The notes: generated from the letters alone by a model not told the origin. A stretch of 64,000 nt of DNA from Membranipora membranacea (GCA_914767715.1 OU612065.1:7128001-7192000); one strand, 5' to 3'; counted from the first letter of the stretch, positions 37,380 to 56,553 are shown. Translations and numbers: made by a program.

Positions 37380-38595
37380 TTAGTGACTTTCACCTTTCTT
37401 TCCAGCTACTCGCTTGAAATCATTCATATTAGTGGTATTCACAGGGCATCCAATAAATCCTAGTCTGTCTATCTGGGTGGTTTCTTCATCACCCTGGTTA
37501 TTCTTGACAAACATGGTAACCGACATCACATTTTGAAACTTGACATATTTTAGATTTATAAGGTTTCCAGGTTTCATATCCTCCTCAGTCAGCTCAAAAT
37601 CTTGGATAGATGCCATACCTTCGGCTGAATCAAAGTCGATCGAGTTAGGAAGGTTTGTAAACAGCCTGATACACTTAGGAGCCTTGGGTCCGTCAGCATA
37701 CAGTCGTAGTGAGTGAAGCTTCATTTGCTGGTTGAAGGCAATTGTGATAATGAGCTGCTCATCGCAATCTGACTCGAGGTAACCTCCTTTAGGATTGAGA
37801 GCATGTGCCAGCTTGTGATCATCTGACTCATTGAGACACTCAGTCCCTGCATCATTGGTAAAGGAAGATAGGTCCATCTGACCTTTAGGCAAGCCCTCAC
37901 CAGAACCTTCATCCTCCTGATCTTCAGCAGCACCTGCCCATTTACGAACCATGTCTTCCAGTTTGTTAGGATCTGCACCTATCACATAGAAAAGAAAGGG
38001 AATTTAGGAATGCTCAATACCAGCAGCGCAGTGAATTGAGTGTAAAAAGCCCCTGACCCATTGTGAGCAAATCATTTTTTCATTTTAAAACATGCAATAT
38101 AATTCAAAAATACATACGACAATCTACTCCCAGACCATGTTGTTGTTCCTTGTGTAACCCCGAGGGGTTTTCAATGGGAAGTCTAGCTTCATCCCAAAGG
38201 GCCTTTGGGATGAAGCTAGAGAAGTCAAGTAGATCATCATTCCTTAGTTCTACCCATCCATCACACAATTTAAACAATGAATAAACACACATGACATTAT
38301 TATTATCCATTCCTTGCTAACCTCTTATCTCTTCTTTCTTCTGTTTCTCTTTGAAGCACATGAATGTTGGCATAGCAGAAACTCCTTGTTGTTGAGCAAT
38401 GTCATCCAGATTGTCAACATCAACTTTCAGGAATATGGCATGGTTATATCTGTTACTGAGCTCCTCATATTTTGGAGCAATGGTCTTACAGGGACCACAC
38501 CAAGTGGCAAAAAAGTCAACAAAAACAGCCTTGTTGCCTGCTGCTTGTATGATCTGCTGAAACTGAGAAGATTGAGAGAGCTGTTGAACAACCAT
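37380..38595 (-). CDS. TXNL1: Thioredoxin-like protein 1
   Basis: Two exons, 38595-38322 and 37978-37380, join in phase to give 290 residues (human 289). The N-terminal thioredoxin domain (about 1-105) has the active site WCGPC (Cys33 and Cys36) and the cis-proline segment SAMPTF. The C-terminal PITH domain (about 120-290) contains YLESDCDEQLIITIAFNQ and LKYVKFQNV, and ends NMNDFKRVAGKKGESH, nearly identical to vertebrate TXNL1. TXNL1 is a cytosolic and nuclear thioredoxin that docks on the 26S proteasome through its PITH domain. The frame is open upstream of the chosen ATG, but the family starts here. The intron contains a 39-bp hairpin (38182-38220). Confidence 0.95.
38182..38220. repeat. 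Perfect 19-bp-arm hairpin in the TXNL1 intron
   Basis: TCTAGCTTCATCCCAAAGG (38182-38200) is the exact complement of CCTTTGGGATGAAGCTAGA (38202-38220), with one base between. It also accounts for part of an antisense-looking open frame here. Confidence 0.8.
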
Positions 38596-40527
38596 TATGA
38601 TGGAAGGTCTAGAACACTGAGCACTGTTGTATGGGATTTCAGTCACTTAGTAGCTAAGTCAGTTGAAATTTGGAGGCAGCAAGATCAAGTGGTGAGGATG
38701 AAATGGCAGTTTTTCTTCTTCTTCCTTTCAATTTTCTTACAAATATTTTAGTCTAAAATCAAGGCCTTTATGTATTATTTTCGGGTTTTGTCATATAGAT
38801 CTGATGATTAAAACCAGCATTCATGGATTCTTTCACTCTATGATCTTGAGCCAAATTAAAGAAAATAATCCCCATGTGTGATATTACAAAATTATGGAAA
38901 ATAGGTGATTAAGATGTTATGAATGAAGCTTAGAAGTATTTCTCGGCAAATTCTGAGTGAACCTCTTGAATTTTGTGTTATCATTGTTGGTTCAGACAGA
39001 AATAATTTTGCTTCAAAGAAATATTATTTTGAAGTGATGCTAAGAGCAAGGAGGTCTACAACTCCTTGCTAAGAGGAACTTGTTTTTTATATTGAGGGGA
39101 CAACTCTAATATGATTAATAACCAGGTCAGGTCAAAGTTCAAACATGATACTTGTATTCATTAACTCAGTCACGTTTCTTTCTATCATATATGACTGATC
39201 TCTGTGCAACAACAACAATGTACAGCGTGACACTGCATGCTGTACACCGACATTAAGAACCATAGTATGTGGAGAAGCTGTACCAGTACCAGTACATCAC
39301 TCATTCTCATCACTCTCATTTGCACACCCAATCACCACTGAAAGAAATTAGAAAAGCTAGAGAGCAATACACATACATTGCGTTGCATAGGAAGTTCTTG
39401 GGCTAGTCCTGGGGCTACACAAGCTTGTATTTTGCTTATGCCCTATGTTGTTCAGAATCAACCAGCAGCAGCAGGGTAAGACACATACATATAACTTGAA
39501 AAAATGAAAAACTTCTCTGAAAATTGCTGTGATGACCTAACCATTGCTCCATAAGCATATATATATATAATATATACACTCTTTGTTGGTGCTTTTGTTG
39601 GTCAATACAGGCTAGCTTGGTCCATACCTTCCAAACTACACTTACAGCATCGAGGACGGAGTTAGACTCCTTGACAGCATCTAGCTAAAGCTGCTGAATC
39701 TCACACACATAATCTGATAGTAGGGCCTGCACAGCACAGCAATTTTCAATGGAATCTTCTCATTATTTGTTCAAGTTTTGTGTCTTACTGGTTAAGTGGG
39801 TTTTTTTTCCGTGTTCAATTCGTCTGAAGATTACAAGGCAAAAATGCAGACGGACTCCTGCAAGGCCCAGGAGCCAGTCCTGTCTGGGGACCTCGACCAA
39901 CCGATTAAATTGACACATCATGATCACGCTGTTAACTGCTATGAGTCCAAGGGGTCAATGTACTGCTAGCTCACGTCCTAGCCTGACACTCGCACACTAC
40001 TTTACTCAATGTTGGGTAAAAGACCCCTTGCTAACCCAGGCTGACAGTGCAAGAAACAAAGAAGCCAAGAGAGAGAGAGAGAGATGATTTCTGAAAACAT
40101 ACATAATAATTGGGTAGTAATTAAATATTTCCGTACATGACTTAAACCCTGATTTTTAAATGAAAGCTTAATCCAATCATGCAAAGGCCTGTGTGCATTT
40201 GTGCATGCCAACCCCAAGTGGTCGAGACCTCAACCCATGCACCCAACCACTGAGGGCACTTTACCGCTAGAATTACTTGCCGCCCAAACTGCCGCAGGTC
40301 TGTGCGTTCAAGGAGTGTACTTTGTTTATTTTTAGTAAGTCTTCATACACTATTTTATTTGGCAGACAATATTCATAAAATTATTATGTCACTGGTAAGC
40401 CTGACCCCATATAATGATTGACAATTTTCGAATTGACTGCCTTATTACTTAGCTTAGCCCTATTACCACCATGTCAAAGGAAAAGGAGCCATGCAGAGTC
40501 AGATTTAGACATTATGCCTAAAACCTT

Positions 40528-40575
40528 AGCCTGTCTTGACAAGCTTTGATGAATAAAGCTGGCCAGGACAGGCTA
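40528..40575. repeat. Foldback of the AGCCTGTC type
   Basis: AGCCTGTCTTGACAAGCTTT (40528-40547) faces AAAGCTGGCCAGGACAGGCT (40555-40574) as an imperfect hairpin. The left arm is the exact reverse complement of 26182-26201 or thereabouts in the SENP intron, showing a dispersed family. Confidence 0.65.
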
Positions 40576-41018
40576 GCCTTAACCGTGACATGCATTTGCT
40601 CCAATGGGTCTTTCAAATGCCAAAATCATTCTCTTATCGTTCATTCATGAGATAGACCAGACATACCTGAGGTCTCTATTTGGTTGAGGAAACTAAATAT
40701 ATTTATCTTTTCTGTGGAAAATTTTTGATAATTAAAAGGACCAAAAGAGTGAGGAATTAGAGTGATGTTAATGTGAGGATTTCACTCTGTAAGCCTCGCA
40801 CATTCTTATCAAAAGGCTTCCCTGGATATTGGTCCACCAGGGGCTTGCAAGCAGTACTTTGTCCTGAGATCTATTTCCAGTGTGCTCCCAGTCAACATTG
40901 TGGTAGTTTTGAAATTTTATAGAACCTCTGACTCATTTTGTGAATTTGTTTGCCACATCACTCACAGGTATCAAGGGATACAATTATGAATGTTTTATGG
41001 TGAAAGTATAAAGCAATA

Positions 41019-41060
41019 TATAAGCAATAATTGAACATTATATAAGCAATAATTGAACAT
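41019..41060 (+). repeat. 22-bp tandem repeat, about two units
   Basis: The unit TATAAGCAATAATTGAACAT plus TA occurs at 41019-41040 and again at 41041-41060. It lies about 240 bp upstream of the PAOX start, so it may fall in its promoter or 5' UTR. Confidence 0.75.
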
Positions 41061-41296
41061 TGGATTGGACGGATAACTGATCTGGGGCCTACTACCATTA
41101 CTTTCGTTCGACATTTCCTAAGCCCTTTAAATTTGTGAGAAGGCATCATAAACTTTGTTTTTATTTTTTGCCAACACATTCTTGTTAGAGTACAATCAAC
41201 AATTTTTTAATTTCAGGTAATATGGATAGCTTATCAATACAATTCTAACAGTGTCTACTGTCTACTGCATGTTGTTCTGATATCTTTATTGAGGGA

Positions 41297-47237
<5,941 letters not shown>

Positions 47238-49797
47238 TTTAGTCTGATGTTATCGAAGAGTGTGAGATGTTGAAATGGAAAGGTCTGTTGTATACTAATA
47301 CACTGCATGGCTTCACATCCCCTAGCCATCACTTGGTATTATGTTATTATTATTATTATATTATTGGGGATGCTGTATGGGTACACATTGTGCTGAACAG
47401 CTCTGTTAAACCAAGGAGTCTCTAACTCCTTTGTTAAACAGTCAAGAACAAAGTGCCATGACCTTGCTCGTGCACTTTTCACTGAAACAGTCTCCCATCA
47501 ATCCCAAGAAGAGCCACCTGGTGAATCCACTCTGACAAAATAAGCCCTTCGAAGAAATAATGTTGAAATAACTAGAATGGTCTAACTTCACAGACAGCTA
47601 ACACATCCAAAGGTTTAATGAGACACATTGGCTGTCTATGCTACAGTGGCATCAAATGTTGCTGCCATTCCTTAAACTAGGAATTTTTTTTCTCATTTTT
47701 TGATACTTTGATCCATTTACAAAGTAAGTTTTACAAGTTTTTTTTCTAATTCAGTTTCTGAGTACGACTCTCACAAGATTACTACCATGGCGATGAGATT
47801 GTATGAACTCAACTCGGGCAACTCGATAGCAAATTAAACATTTTATGGTATGATTGTCCATGAATCAGCTGGCTATTATACATAAATTATGTAGTATAGG
47901 GTAGTATAGGGTAGGATTTAGTAGGAAATCTATGGAGTTGTAAGGATGAACAGGTTTTAGCAACAAACTATATCCCAAACCTAAAAAGTTTCAATTAATT
48001 TATTTTTTGAACAGGAACTTGTTGCATATAAAATGCATAGATAGATACACATAGTTTGACACATACATACATAGAAATATATTAATTATTCAAGTTGTGA
48101 GTTAAACAGTATTAAGCAATGTGTAGGCTGCCATCGTAATTGCGACTGGTATTTTCTATGATTGTTAACCTGCTCAACCTCTTTGTCTTCAAAAAAAGCC
48201 ATCAATATCTTTAGGGAGGAAGATATTTCAATAAAGACTGCAGTCAATTTGTGTCGATTACTTTGGCAGCGAGGTAGACCAGTGCAAAATTCTAGTCGAC
48301 GAGATCAGGAATTCGCAACCCGGATAATCGGACAAGTCATCTCTTTGTCTCGCAAACTTCTTTTGTACAAAATTACCCGGGATAGTAAGCACTTCTAGCA
48401 GCACTAGAAGCTGAAATATTTAGTTGATGTTAAGTGCTATTGGGTTTTCCAGCTTGGATCGGTTTTTCCCGATTTTTCAGTTCCCACTTGGGTGATGGCA
48501 ATTTCAATAATCCAAATATACACCATGTAAAAAGGTTAATATCTGAAAAAAAGGGAGGGCTGGCCTGATTCCACTGCACACTTATTATGTTATCATGATT
48601 ATGTTGGTTGATTTAATTTATTGATACTATTTATTTTCTCTTTATGGATATGAGTCTATATCATGGTTCTATACTCAATATTTTGTGTCAAAAAAGAGGA
48701 GATGTCTGGTAAAAAGCGTAACAATTTTTGTATATGCAAGATGTCATAATTTAGTTAATAAAGTGGAATCTCTTGTGACATTTTTTCAATGTTTAATTTT
48801 CTCCTACTAATCACTGCGGTCCATAGTGCATTTTTCTATGTCCTTCTTATTATATTTCACTCTTTCTGCCATTGTATTATTTATTGCAGTTGTAGGCGGA
48901 TATTATTTATTTACATAATATAATGTTTAATCAAGGTGAACAAAACTTAGTTTATTTTGACCAAAACAAAAGAAAAAAATAATCGGAATGATATAATATT
49001 ACCGCTTCATTCTGTCAATACCGTGATTGGTATCCACACAATTAATGCGCAAATAATACACCTATAAGTGTAACCAGGTTTGTACATCCCAAAAAAATTT
49101 GTAAACAAAATCACTATTGCTGCTCTCGGAATGTCAATTTGAGTAGAAAAATAAATCATTGCACACAAAATAACACAGAAAACTAAAAATGTTAGCCTCG
49201 ATAGGAAAGGTCATGCTGCTATATTTTAAAAGAAAAAAAAACAGCTAAAAGTTAAGCTTGATGCTAAATCCATTTTATAAGCAACGTAACTGGGCTCGCC
49301 GACAACCAACTTTTTATCCATGAGCAGTGTTCTTAGTACGGTATTATTGACTAGTTGACCATGGTACTCTCAGGCGTGAGAGTATTATTCATCATATCCA
49401 TTAACGGTTTCCCACCAGCAGAACATACTGGCTTGGCATCATTATTATTATTATTCAATTCCTCACTGCTGCTCATTTCTGATCGGAAAATAACAACAAA
49501 ACAAACCTCTATAGCTGAAGCCATGAAAATTAGTTTGACTGTAGAAGGCAAACTTTCAACGTCTTTTCAATTTGTTACACTTTTATGTGATTGTGATTAC
49601 TCAGACACTAAACTCCCTGCGGAGGCAATATTATTGGGAAGTGTGATATTTCTTTTTTTTTCTTGTTTGAATATATGTATCATGAGATTCAAATACAGAG
49701 GATTTCAATTGATTTACTACTTATCTTCGACTGTGAGAACTACAATGACAGAAATGATAGAAATTATTTCAGTGATAATTTATGATAAAAGATATAA
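47238..49797. other. Shared 3' region of PAOX and the HSF-like gene
   Basis: The two genes converge here. No coding exon is supportable. A hairpin of the ACCAAGGAGT type lies at 47405-47439. AATAAA at about 48757-48762 is the clearest plus-strand poly(A) signal, but it lies 1.5 kb beyond the PAOX stop. Confidence 0.5.
47405..47439. repeat. ACCAAGGAGT-type hairpin after PAOX
   Basis: GTTAAACCAAGGAGT faces AACTCCTTTGTTAAAC with one mismatch, so the pairing reaches beyond the core motif. It would lie in the PAOX 3' UTR if the transcript extends this far. Confidence 0.65.
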
Positions 49798-52700
49798 TCA
49801 TGTACATGTTTTATGTAAACCTGTGAGAGTTGTATCTGCGTGTCCATTCAGAGTTGTCTGCATTTCCTCCATATCATGACACTCAGACTTAATCTTCGGT
49901 GGATGATCACTCATCTCATCAGCTACATTTACTTGAGGTTGGTAGCTGGGCTGGTAAACATCCGCATCACATGGTGGAGTGTAGGTAGAGTTCTGATCCA
50001 TTGAAGTATTAAAACTGTCTTCTGGTCTCAGGTGCATCATCGGAAAGGCAGATGAAGGTGTTGTCTCCTGGCTTGATATATCCAGCTGGTCATCATTTTG
50101 TGTCTGAAATTCACGAGGAGATTTTTTATATTGTATTTGCAAATTTAAATTGCACAGATTTTGTTCAGCAGCAGACAACTTATTGAACAGCCTAATGTAT
50201 CCAATTATATCGTCCAAATAATTTTTCTGGTACGGAAAAAAGGTGCCATCTGTGATAGTGTCTCAGTATATTAGGCATATCAGAGAGAACAGGCTTATGG
50301 GTATTGCGAGATAGGGATATGAGGCTGAATTTTGTCAAAGCCATAACATGGTAAGTGTCTTGACACAAATTTTACTGGTGTGTTTATTTAAACATAACAA
50401 TAAAATAAATGCTCAAGAGTACGACGCGTTGATCCCAAATTGAATCCGAAATTTTCACGATCAGATTCTACTCACATGAGGGGAACTCTTGGATGTTGAG
50501 GCGTAGACGGACTCACTTGAGCCTGTAGAAGAGGCTCTCAATTCACTATTAGAATCTTTGGGGTCAGTCTGCGGAGACACTTGATCATCAGTACCTACAA
50601 GCATGGATGATACCTCAAATAACATTATGCAGCACATTATTAAAACCAGAAAGATACTGCAGAAATAGCCTTTGATATGCACAAAAAGCAGCCAACAATG
50701 AAACCCAGTCAGTTTTTTGCAAGCCAAATTTCAACGTTCAATGTCTGTTGTTTTCTCATAATCAAACATCTTTTTTGAAAGTCCAAGGTCCAAGGAGTTA
50801 GAAATGGTCTCACTTAGGATTTTATGGCCTTTCAGAAGCCTATCAAGTGACCATTTTATCAGAAGAAAGGAAATTGAAAATTGGATCCCGCAATATCCCA
50901 CTTTCTTTCTTACTTACTTTCGCTTGCAAAGCAATCATAATAGTCTAAGGCCAGTCCAGCGGTCAAAAAAGGTCTCCATAAGTTTACTCTAAAACACCTA
51001 TTTCTGCTCAATGAGCTGGGCACATCTCAACTTTATTTTAAATTATCAAAATTTATGCTCTATGGGTCAGAATAACCATGCGAGAAAAGTCATTGCGCTT
51101 TGTAACTTATAATATAACCATGCAATGTACACCACCCTGCCTGCTGGGGGTTATGAGCAGTTTTGCCCCCTTTACATAAAAGCACACAACTCCTCAGCTA
51201 CTCGACATGTTCAATGTATTATCCAAAATAATCCACACAAACACTGCGACAATCTTGCCTGGTTAGCTGCTTATTATGGGTATCATGAGCAGTTGTGCCC
51301 CTCTTCATAAAGCACACATCCCCTCGGCTACCCTTTACGTTCAGTATTATTATAAATCTGTTTCCTTACACAAAACACCTCAACAATCTTAGCTGGTTAA
51401 TGTTTTCTTGTTGGCACACTCATGTCAGTGACTAGTAGTCAATAAACATACGAAAACTGTGAAGACACGAACCGCTGTTTTTCTTTAGGTGTGTGACAGT
51501 ATTTTTAGTGTCCATTGACATATAGACACTGGCATCAAATTAATAGAGCATAAAGAGTATATTTAGTAGCTTCAGTATAGTTTATTGGTTCCACATATTA
51601 TTGCCTTATTGAAAATCACCATGGACCTACTAGCTAGGCTGTTCGCATAGGAGGGCGAATGAATATTTATAGACGAGTAAAAATTAGTCATATCACACAG
51701 GCTTGATATAGTGACACTTATCTATGTTTATCTTTACACTCACTTAAACTATTACTTAACATTATTCCCGCATCAGCTATTGAAAATTGGTGCTAGCTAA
51801 CATGTACTCAACCCCAACCTAGGTACACTGAAATCCAGCTAGTATTCACTTCTTCAGGGTATCATAGTATCTTAAAGGGATAAGAAGATACAAAGAACAA
51901 CATGATACTTACCAAAAGCAGGTTGTTCGCATGGCATTGGAAGTGGCAACTGGCTATCTTGACTCCATGCAGGATAAAAGAAAGAAGGCTCCATTTTACT
52001 AGCCCCTACAGGAAGCGGCCAAGCAGGAGGTGGAATTCCCACTGGGGATGGAATACTTGAGTAAGGCGACATCAGTCTGTATTGAGGAAATCCGTACATG
52101 TGCGGCATAGAGTGGTCACCTGTAGTGTTAATAGATTTTTTTTCTCGTCAAGATAAGAAGTTTCACCCGTAAGTCAGAACATTGATGATCCAACTTGCAT
52201 GTAGTTGGAGTTGCTATCCCTCGAGCAAACGCCTTTTGAATTAAGTTAGCACAAGCTCTAGCACTAGCTCAACTGAGCGGTGAATAAAACAAGATAATTA
52301 AATGTGATATATCGCATCTACAGTTTCTCAAGAACTACTTATTCCATTCCCTGACTAAAATTTCATATTGCAAATTTTTTTAGACCGAAATACATTGAAA
52401 ACATATAGGCAGCAACGGGCAAAATGATGCATTAAATTACGATATGCAAGAGCGTGATGAAAATTAGGGCCTACACGCACGTACAACAATGGATCACCTT
52501 CTTGGGGTGATTGTTGAACATTGAGGGAGAAATGTTTGTGCTCATCTATTGAATTTATCATCAAATGCCACGATCAAAACCTCAGTTATATTCTTTTCCT
52601 TTATTCTTTATTTTGAGCCTAGTTTAATGGCAGCTGGTGTGTATAACATGCTGTTTAATCTATTTTCAGTTTTTTGGAGTGAGAGGAGTGCATGTTTTGG

Positions 52701-54448
52701 ACCAAATTAAGCTAGTTTGGCCACAAAAATCCAAATATCTCAAGATGTAAAACCATAATCAATAATCGCTTTGATCAAAAGCTAGATAATCTCCTGCTGT
52801 TCATCATGCTGACAACAAATTTGAAGGACAGAATTTTGGAGTGAAAATATTGTCCATAATAAGTTAAAATTTTCATTATTACTTGTTACAGTTGTGCAGA
52901 CAACCAGGATCTGTAAGCTGGTAGAATTGTTGCTGTAAGTGACAGTAAAAGACCGAAATGATATAATACTTTGGGAATTTTAGCTCCTGCATGATTGAGG
53001 GCGCAATGCATGAGGCGTCAAAAATTGCCCGTTTGCTATTGCAAAAATCAATTGTAAGCCTCGAAGACGAGAGGCCTAAAAAAAGTTTTACATAAATGTC
53101 ACTCCTCCAGTTAGTTCCAATTCTTATGTATACGGTGAAAGCAAAACTAATCAAATACCTAACTTATGAGGCAAAGAGGGCCCAATAGAGAAATGACACT
53201 TTTTGCCCCAATATGAACTTCTAGAGGTCACTGCGACTCAACGTGTTTTTGGAGGTTTGAACTGTGAAAATAACTATTAGACATGATCACCAATACAAAT
53301 TTAAAAAGCGATATATCACATTGAAGTTGGGAATTTGATCTTGCAGCTGTTCACGAATCAATATTAGATAAAAATATTTAGAATCCACTCGACATAACAA
53401 ATCTACAAAAATTGGAGTTCATCCCATTTCACTTCTTGTGCGATCAATCAATGCACTGCACATCATCAAATGTTTTGCACTTACCACTGCCATGATGATG
53501 GTGATAGTGTCTCTGATGGTCGTGGGAAGGTGACTGAATCGAGCCAATAGCCTGGTCAACTTCTGGAGATGAACGCGTACTTAGTCCTTGTTCATATTGA
53601 TCATAATGGGATTGAGGTGGGGAGAACATTTTAGAGTTGGGTGATGTATAAGGACCATCTCCCCTATAGAATGGAAGATAAGGATGTGGAGCTCCAGCTT
53701 TCATTGCTTTTCTTTTGGTTCGAACACCTTTCAAAAGTTCCTGGCGGCCTTTCTTCATGTGGCTATGACTAAATTCGAAAAAGCCATTATCCCGTATGCT
53801 CCAGGAAAATCCATACTCCCTAAGTAAGCGCCGAAGGTTAGCAAAAGAGTTGATTTGAACAAATCCAGGATAGCTTGACATTATACCTTCTTCATACTTT
53901 TTGTCATCAACAATGACAGTATCACCATTTTCACCCCAGTACAGCATCTCGTTCTGATCGTTTACAACTGCCCAAAACTTCTCTGGAAATCGCATGAGCG
54001 TATCAACACGAAGATTGACTTTCGCTGAAGATGTTGGTTGCATCCAAGCTTTTGCGACATTAGCTGGGCTGTTGCTATCACCAATACGCCTTCGACTTTT
54101 CACCGATTGACCTGTCGAGGCTTGAATGGTTTTTCTTTTCGTCTTGATCTCAAAGATACCTTCTCTACGCCCTCTCTCAAATGACTTATGAGAAAACTGG
54201 AACTCACCAAGCTCATTGTTTTGCCAGTCAAAGCTGTATTCTCTGAGCAGCCTTCTCAGGTTTGCAAAGCTTGAGATTTGAACAAATCCAGGATATCTCT
54301 CCATGATCTCAGCCTCATACTTGTGATCATCTACAAAGAAAGATCTGCCATCATCACTCCATCTAAATATATCACTGTCCTCATCATTTACAACATCCCA
54401 GAGCTTAACAGGGAAATGTGTAACATGCTCAAAGTCCCTCTCTGTCAT
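49798..54448 (-). CDS. Transcription factor with two tandem HSF-type DNA-binding domains
   Basis: Four exons on the minus strand join in phase: 54448-53485, 52119-51913, 50594-50476 and 50226-49798, giving about 572 residues. Exon 1 encodes two heat-shock-factor-type winged-helix domains: domain 1 at about 11-106 (HFPVKLWDVVNDE to EIKTKRK) and domain 2 at about 153-247 (RFPEKFWAVVND to GVRTKRK). Both keep the HSF order: FPxKxWxVV, a W(S/G)xxGxxxxVDD turn, the recognition helix, then EFxFSHxxxxxGRxE. The recognition segment reads SFANLRRLLREY(S/G)F, three residues longer than the usual SFVRQLNxYGF. A His run follows. The rest is Pro/Ser/Tyr-rich; the only heptad-like stretch (DDIIGYIRLFNKLSAAEQNL) is in the last exon. 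PKIKSECHD contains an IKSE SUMO consensus. It is not clearly orthologous to HSF1-4; HSF5 or HSFY-like divergence is possible. The target DNA is unknown. Confidence 0.83.
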
Positions 54449-55789
54449 CTTTCGCTGACACTGAGTATTGCTTAACTCCAGACGACACGTTATGAGATCC
54501 ACTACCTCTCTATCATCAGTTCAACTGATCTGATGTGGCGTCTGCTAGACGTTTAGCATTGAGCCTCGCTATGACATTTTTTCATGGGAAGAAAACCCTA
54601 TCTATTCCTACAAATCACTGATATATTACCGCCTTCTTAGCTCTCATCCATACTGTAAATCTATTCATTATCATACTCTCATTATTGGAAGCTATGTAAA
54701 TTATTCATCATGAGTATGAGTTTAGCTTAACATGCGCTTGTTTGAGATTTTCTTCAGCGGAAAGATTGTATGTACACATTTTCATAGACTATAATTTTTA
54801 CAATAGTAGGGGTTGTCTATTTAGCCTCCACAAACATGTGTTCATAACCTCCAATACCTTTGTTTATGTATTATTGGGCTTATCAGAGCTGTCTTGGCGA
54901 CATCTGTCGTACTGATAGTTAATCGCCACAGATATGTCATATGATGGGTGAAACAACTCACGAGTCACTGACAGACTGGTCACTGAATCTGAATCCAAAA
55001 AAGTTTTCTTTTCAATCAATGAAATACATATTGTGCCAACTAAGTTAATTCATCAGCAAAACAACATTGCTATAAGAAAACTTGCTTTCTAAGTCATCAA
55101 AATTAGGACCTTATAGACTTCTGGGACATACACAGAAAGAAAAGGGAAAGAAATAAAGGTAAAAGCCAAAGTAGAGTGTGAGGAGGCATAATAATTATTT
55201 ATAATATAATTAAAATATTATAATTATTTATTATACTTGATTGTTGCAAACTAACAGTATGAGAGTTTCATTCCTTTATCATCTTTGTTATCAACAATGG
55301 TAATGATGATTGAAGGAAGAATTGCATCAAGTAGTACTCCTTTAGTGCAGCGCATTTATAATTTGATTGATAAATCTTTTTTGAGTGAACCACTCAATCT
55401 TATTAATATTGTAATAGTGATAGTTACTCCTCCAGTCCTTCTATGTATACCTTGCACATAATTCTATATGTGTTCTATGTTGAGTGAGTACATAAGTAAG
55501 TATGCAGTAATTTGTCATATCATGACTAAATCATAGTATCAAAATCATACTAATATAGTAAAAGCAAGGATAATCAAGGGAGATTGGCAAGAAAGAGTGG
55601 ATATCAAATCTAAGATGACACCCAAAAATGACTAATATTATGTCGAAACAAACTTCAGCCTTGCCCAACAGAGTTTTGTTGTAGATACTAAAGATAAGCA
55701 TATATATACATAGGCCTATTAGAAATATAAATTATATAACTGTTTTCTAATATCAGATTTTTTGAGATCCCGCTCAAGGCTCAGCAAGG
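54449..55789. other. Divergent promoter region of the HSF-like gene and BRI3
   Basis: A head-to-head 1.3-kb spacer that must hold both promoters. The sequence is AT-rich, with a short A/T-only stretch at about 55190-55240. I do not see a clear TATA box or an obvious array of GAA-type heat-shock elements, and no coding exon. Confidence 0.5.
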
Positions 55790-56553
55790 ATGGCGCAACA
55801 GCCAAGTGCTCCTCCAGCCACAAACTATGGTTATGATCAGGATCCTCCTCCTCAATATGAGTCATTGCAGAAAAATGCAGGTTAGTACCAAAACGAACTC
55901 GTGTTTAGGATAGGGGGAAGGATAGCTTACAAACAGGCTTATCGTTTAGTTTATTAACTCCTGCCAAATAAAGAGCTCACCAACACTGAACCTACCAGTT
56001 GTTTGGATTTTGGCATCACGATTTCTTCCTCATGCTAGGTCATTTTTCTGTTTCAGGTCCACACGCTAACTATGGTTCAGTTCCTGTTCCGTCATATCAG
56101 ACAACACCAATAATAACAGTACAACCTCAACCCCAGGCACAAGTTATATTTGTAGGAGGTTGTCCAGCTTGCAGAGTAAGTATGTGACTGCTTTCAATGA
56201 AACTTGAGTCAGACATCTGGTGTTAGAGTGCTGAAGCGGTCAAACAGCTATGTTCGAAGCAAGCAGTTAAAGAAAATGCTCCTTGTTCTGACAGCAGACT
56301 ACTCAACTGGTGCATGTTGAGAAAGACCATATTTATGCCCGTAGTGTGTAGCAAAAAACATACACAGCATCTACTGTCACAAAAAACCCTAGACAGTACA
56401 TGCTGCTATGTTTAATTTCAGGTTGGTGTACTCCAGGATGACTACACAGCACTTGGAGTGGTATGCGCTGTTCTCTTCTTTCCAATCGGAATACTTTGTT
56501 GCCTGGCATTGAAGCAAAGACGGTGTTCGAATTGTGGGGCCATCTTTGGCTAG
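55790..56553 (+). CDS. BRI3: Brain protein I3 family membrane protein
   Basis: Three exons, 55790-55880, 56057-56175 and 56422-56553, join in phase to give 113 residues (human BRI3 125). The N-terminus is Pro/Gln/Tyr-rich with a PPQYE-type PPxY motif (residues 20-24) that could bind WW-domain ubiquitin ligases. Then come the conserved GGCPACRVGVLQDD, a hydrophobic helix (LGVVCAVLFFPIGILCCLAL) and the C-terminal RRCSNCGAIFG. BRI3 is a small lysosomal or endosomal membrane protein. The paired CxxC motifs flanking the membrane helix match the family and suggest metal binding. AATAAA at 56809-56814, 256 bp after the stop, is a good poly(A) signal. Confidence 0.93.

Larger units (their letters stand above)
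38596..41296. other. Intergenic region between TXNL1 and PAOX
   Basis: The two genes are divergent, so both promoters lie here. No coding exon is supportable. Repeats include a CAAGGAG hairpin (39046-39069), a (GA)n run at about 40070-40084, the foldback at 40528-40575 and a 22-bp tandem repeat at 41019-41060. Confidence 0.6.

Noticed and set aside
38104-38310. Open frame on the minus strand inside the TXNL1 intron
   Set aside because: It is formed partly by a perfect hairpin, has no family match, and the two TXNL1 exons join exactly to a full-length protein without it.
48162-48398. 78-codon open frame downstream of PAOX
   Set aside because: No domain or splice context, and it resembles translated non-coding sequence.
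49355-49879. 174-codon plus-strand open frame overlapping the end of the HSF-like gene
   Set aside because: No domain, biased composition, no splice logic, and it is antisense to the last HSF-like exon and 3' UTR.
53485-54448. Assembly duplication as the cause of the tandem HSF domains
   Set aside because: The two domains differ at many residues and lie in one continuous open frame with a distinct linker, so a recent assembly duplication is unlikely. Long reads could still test it.
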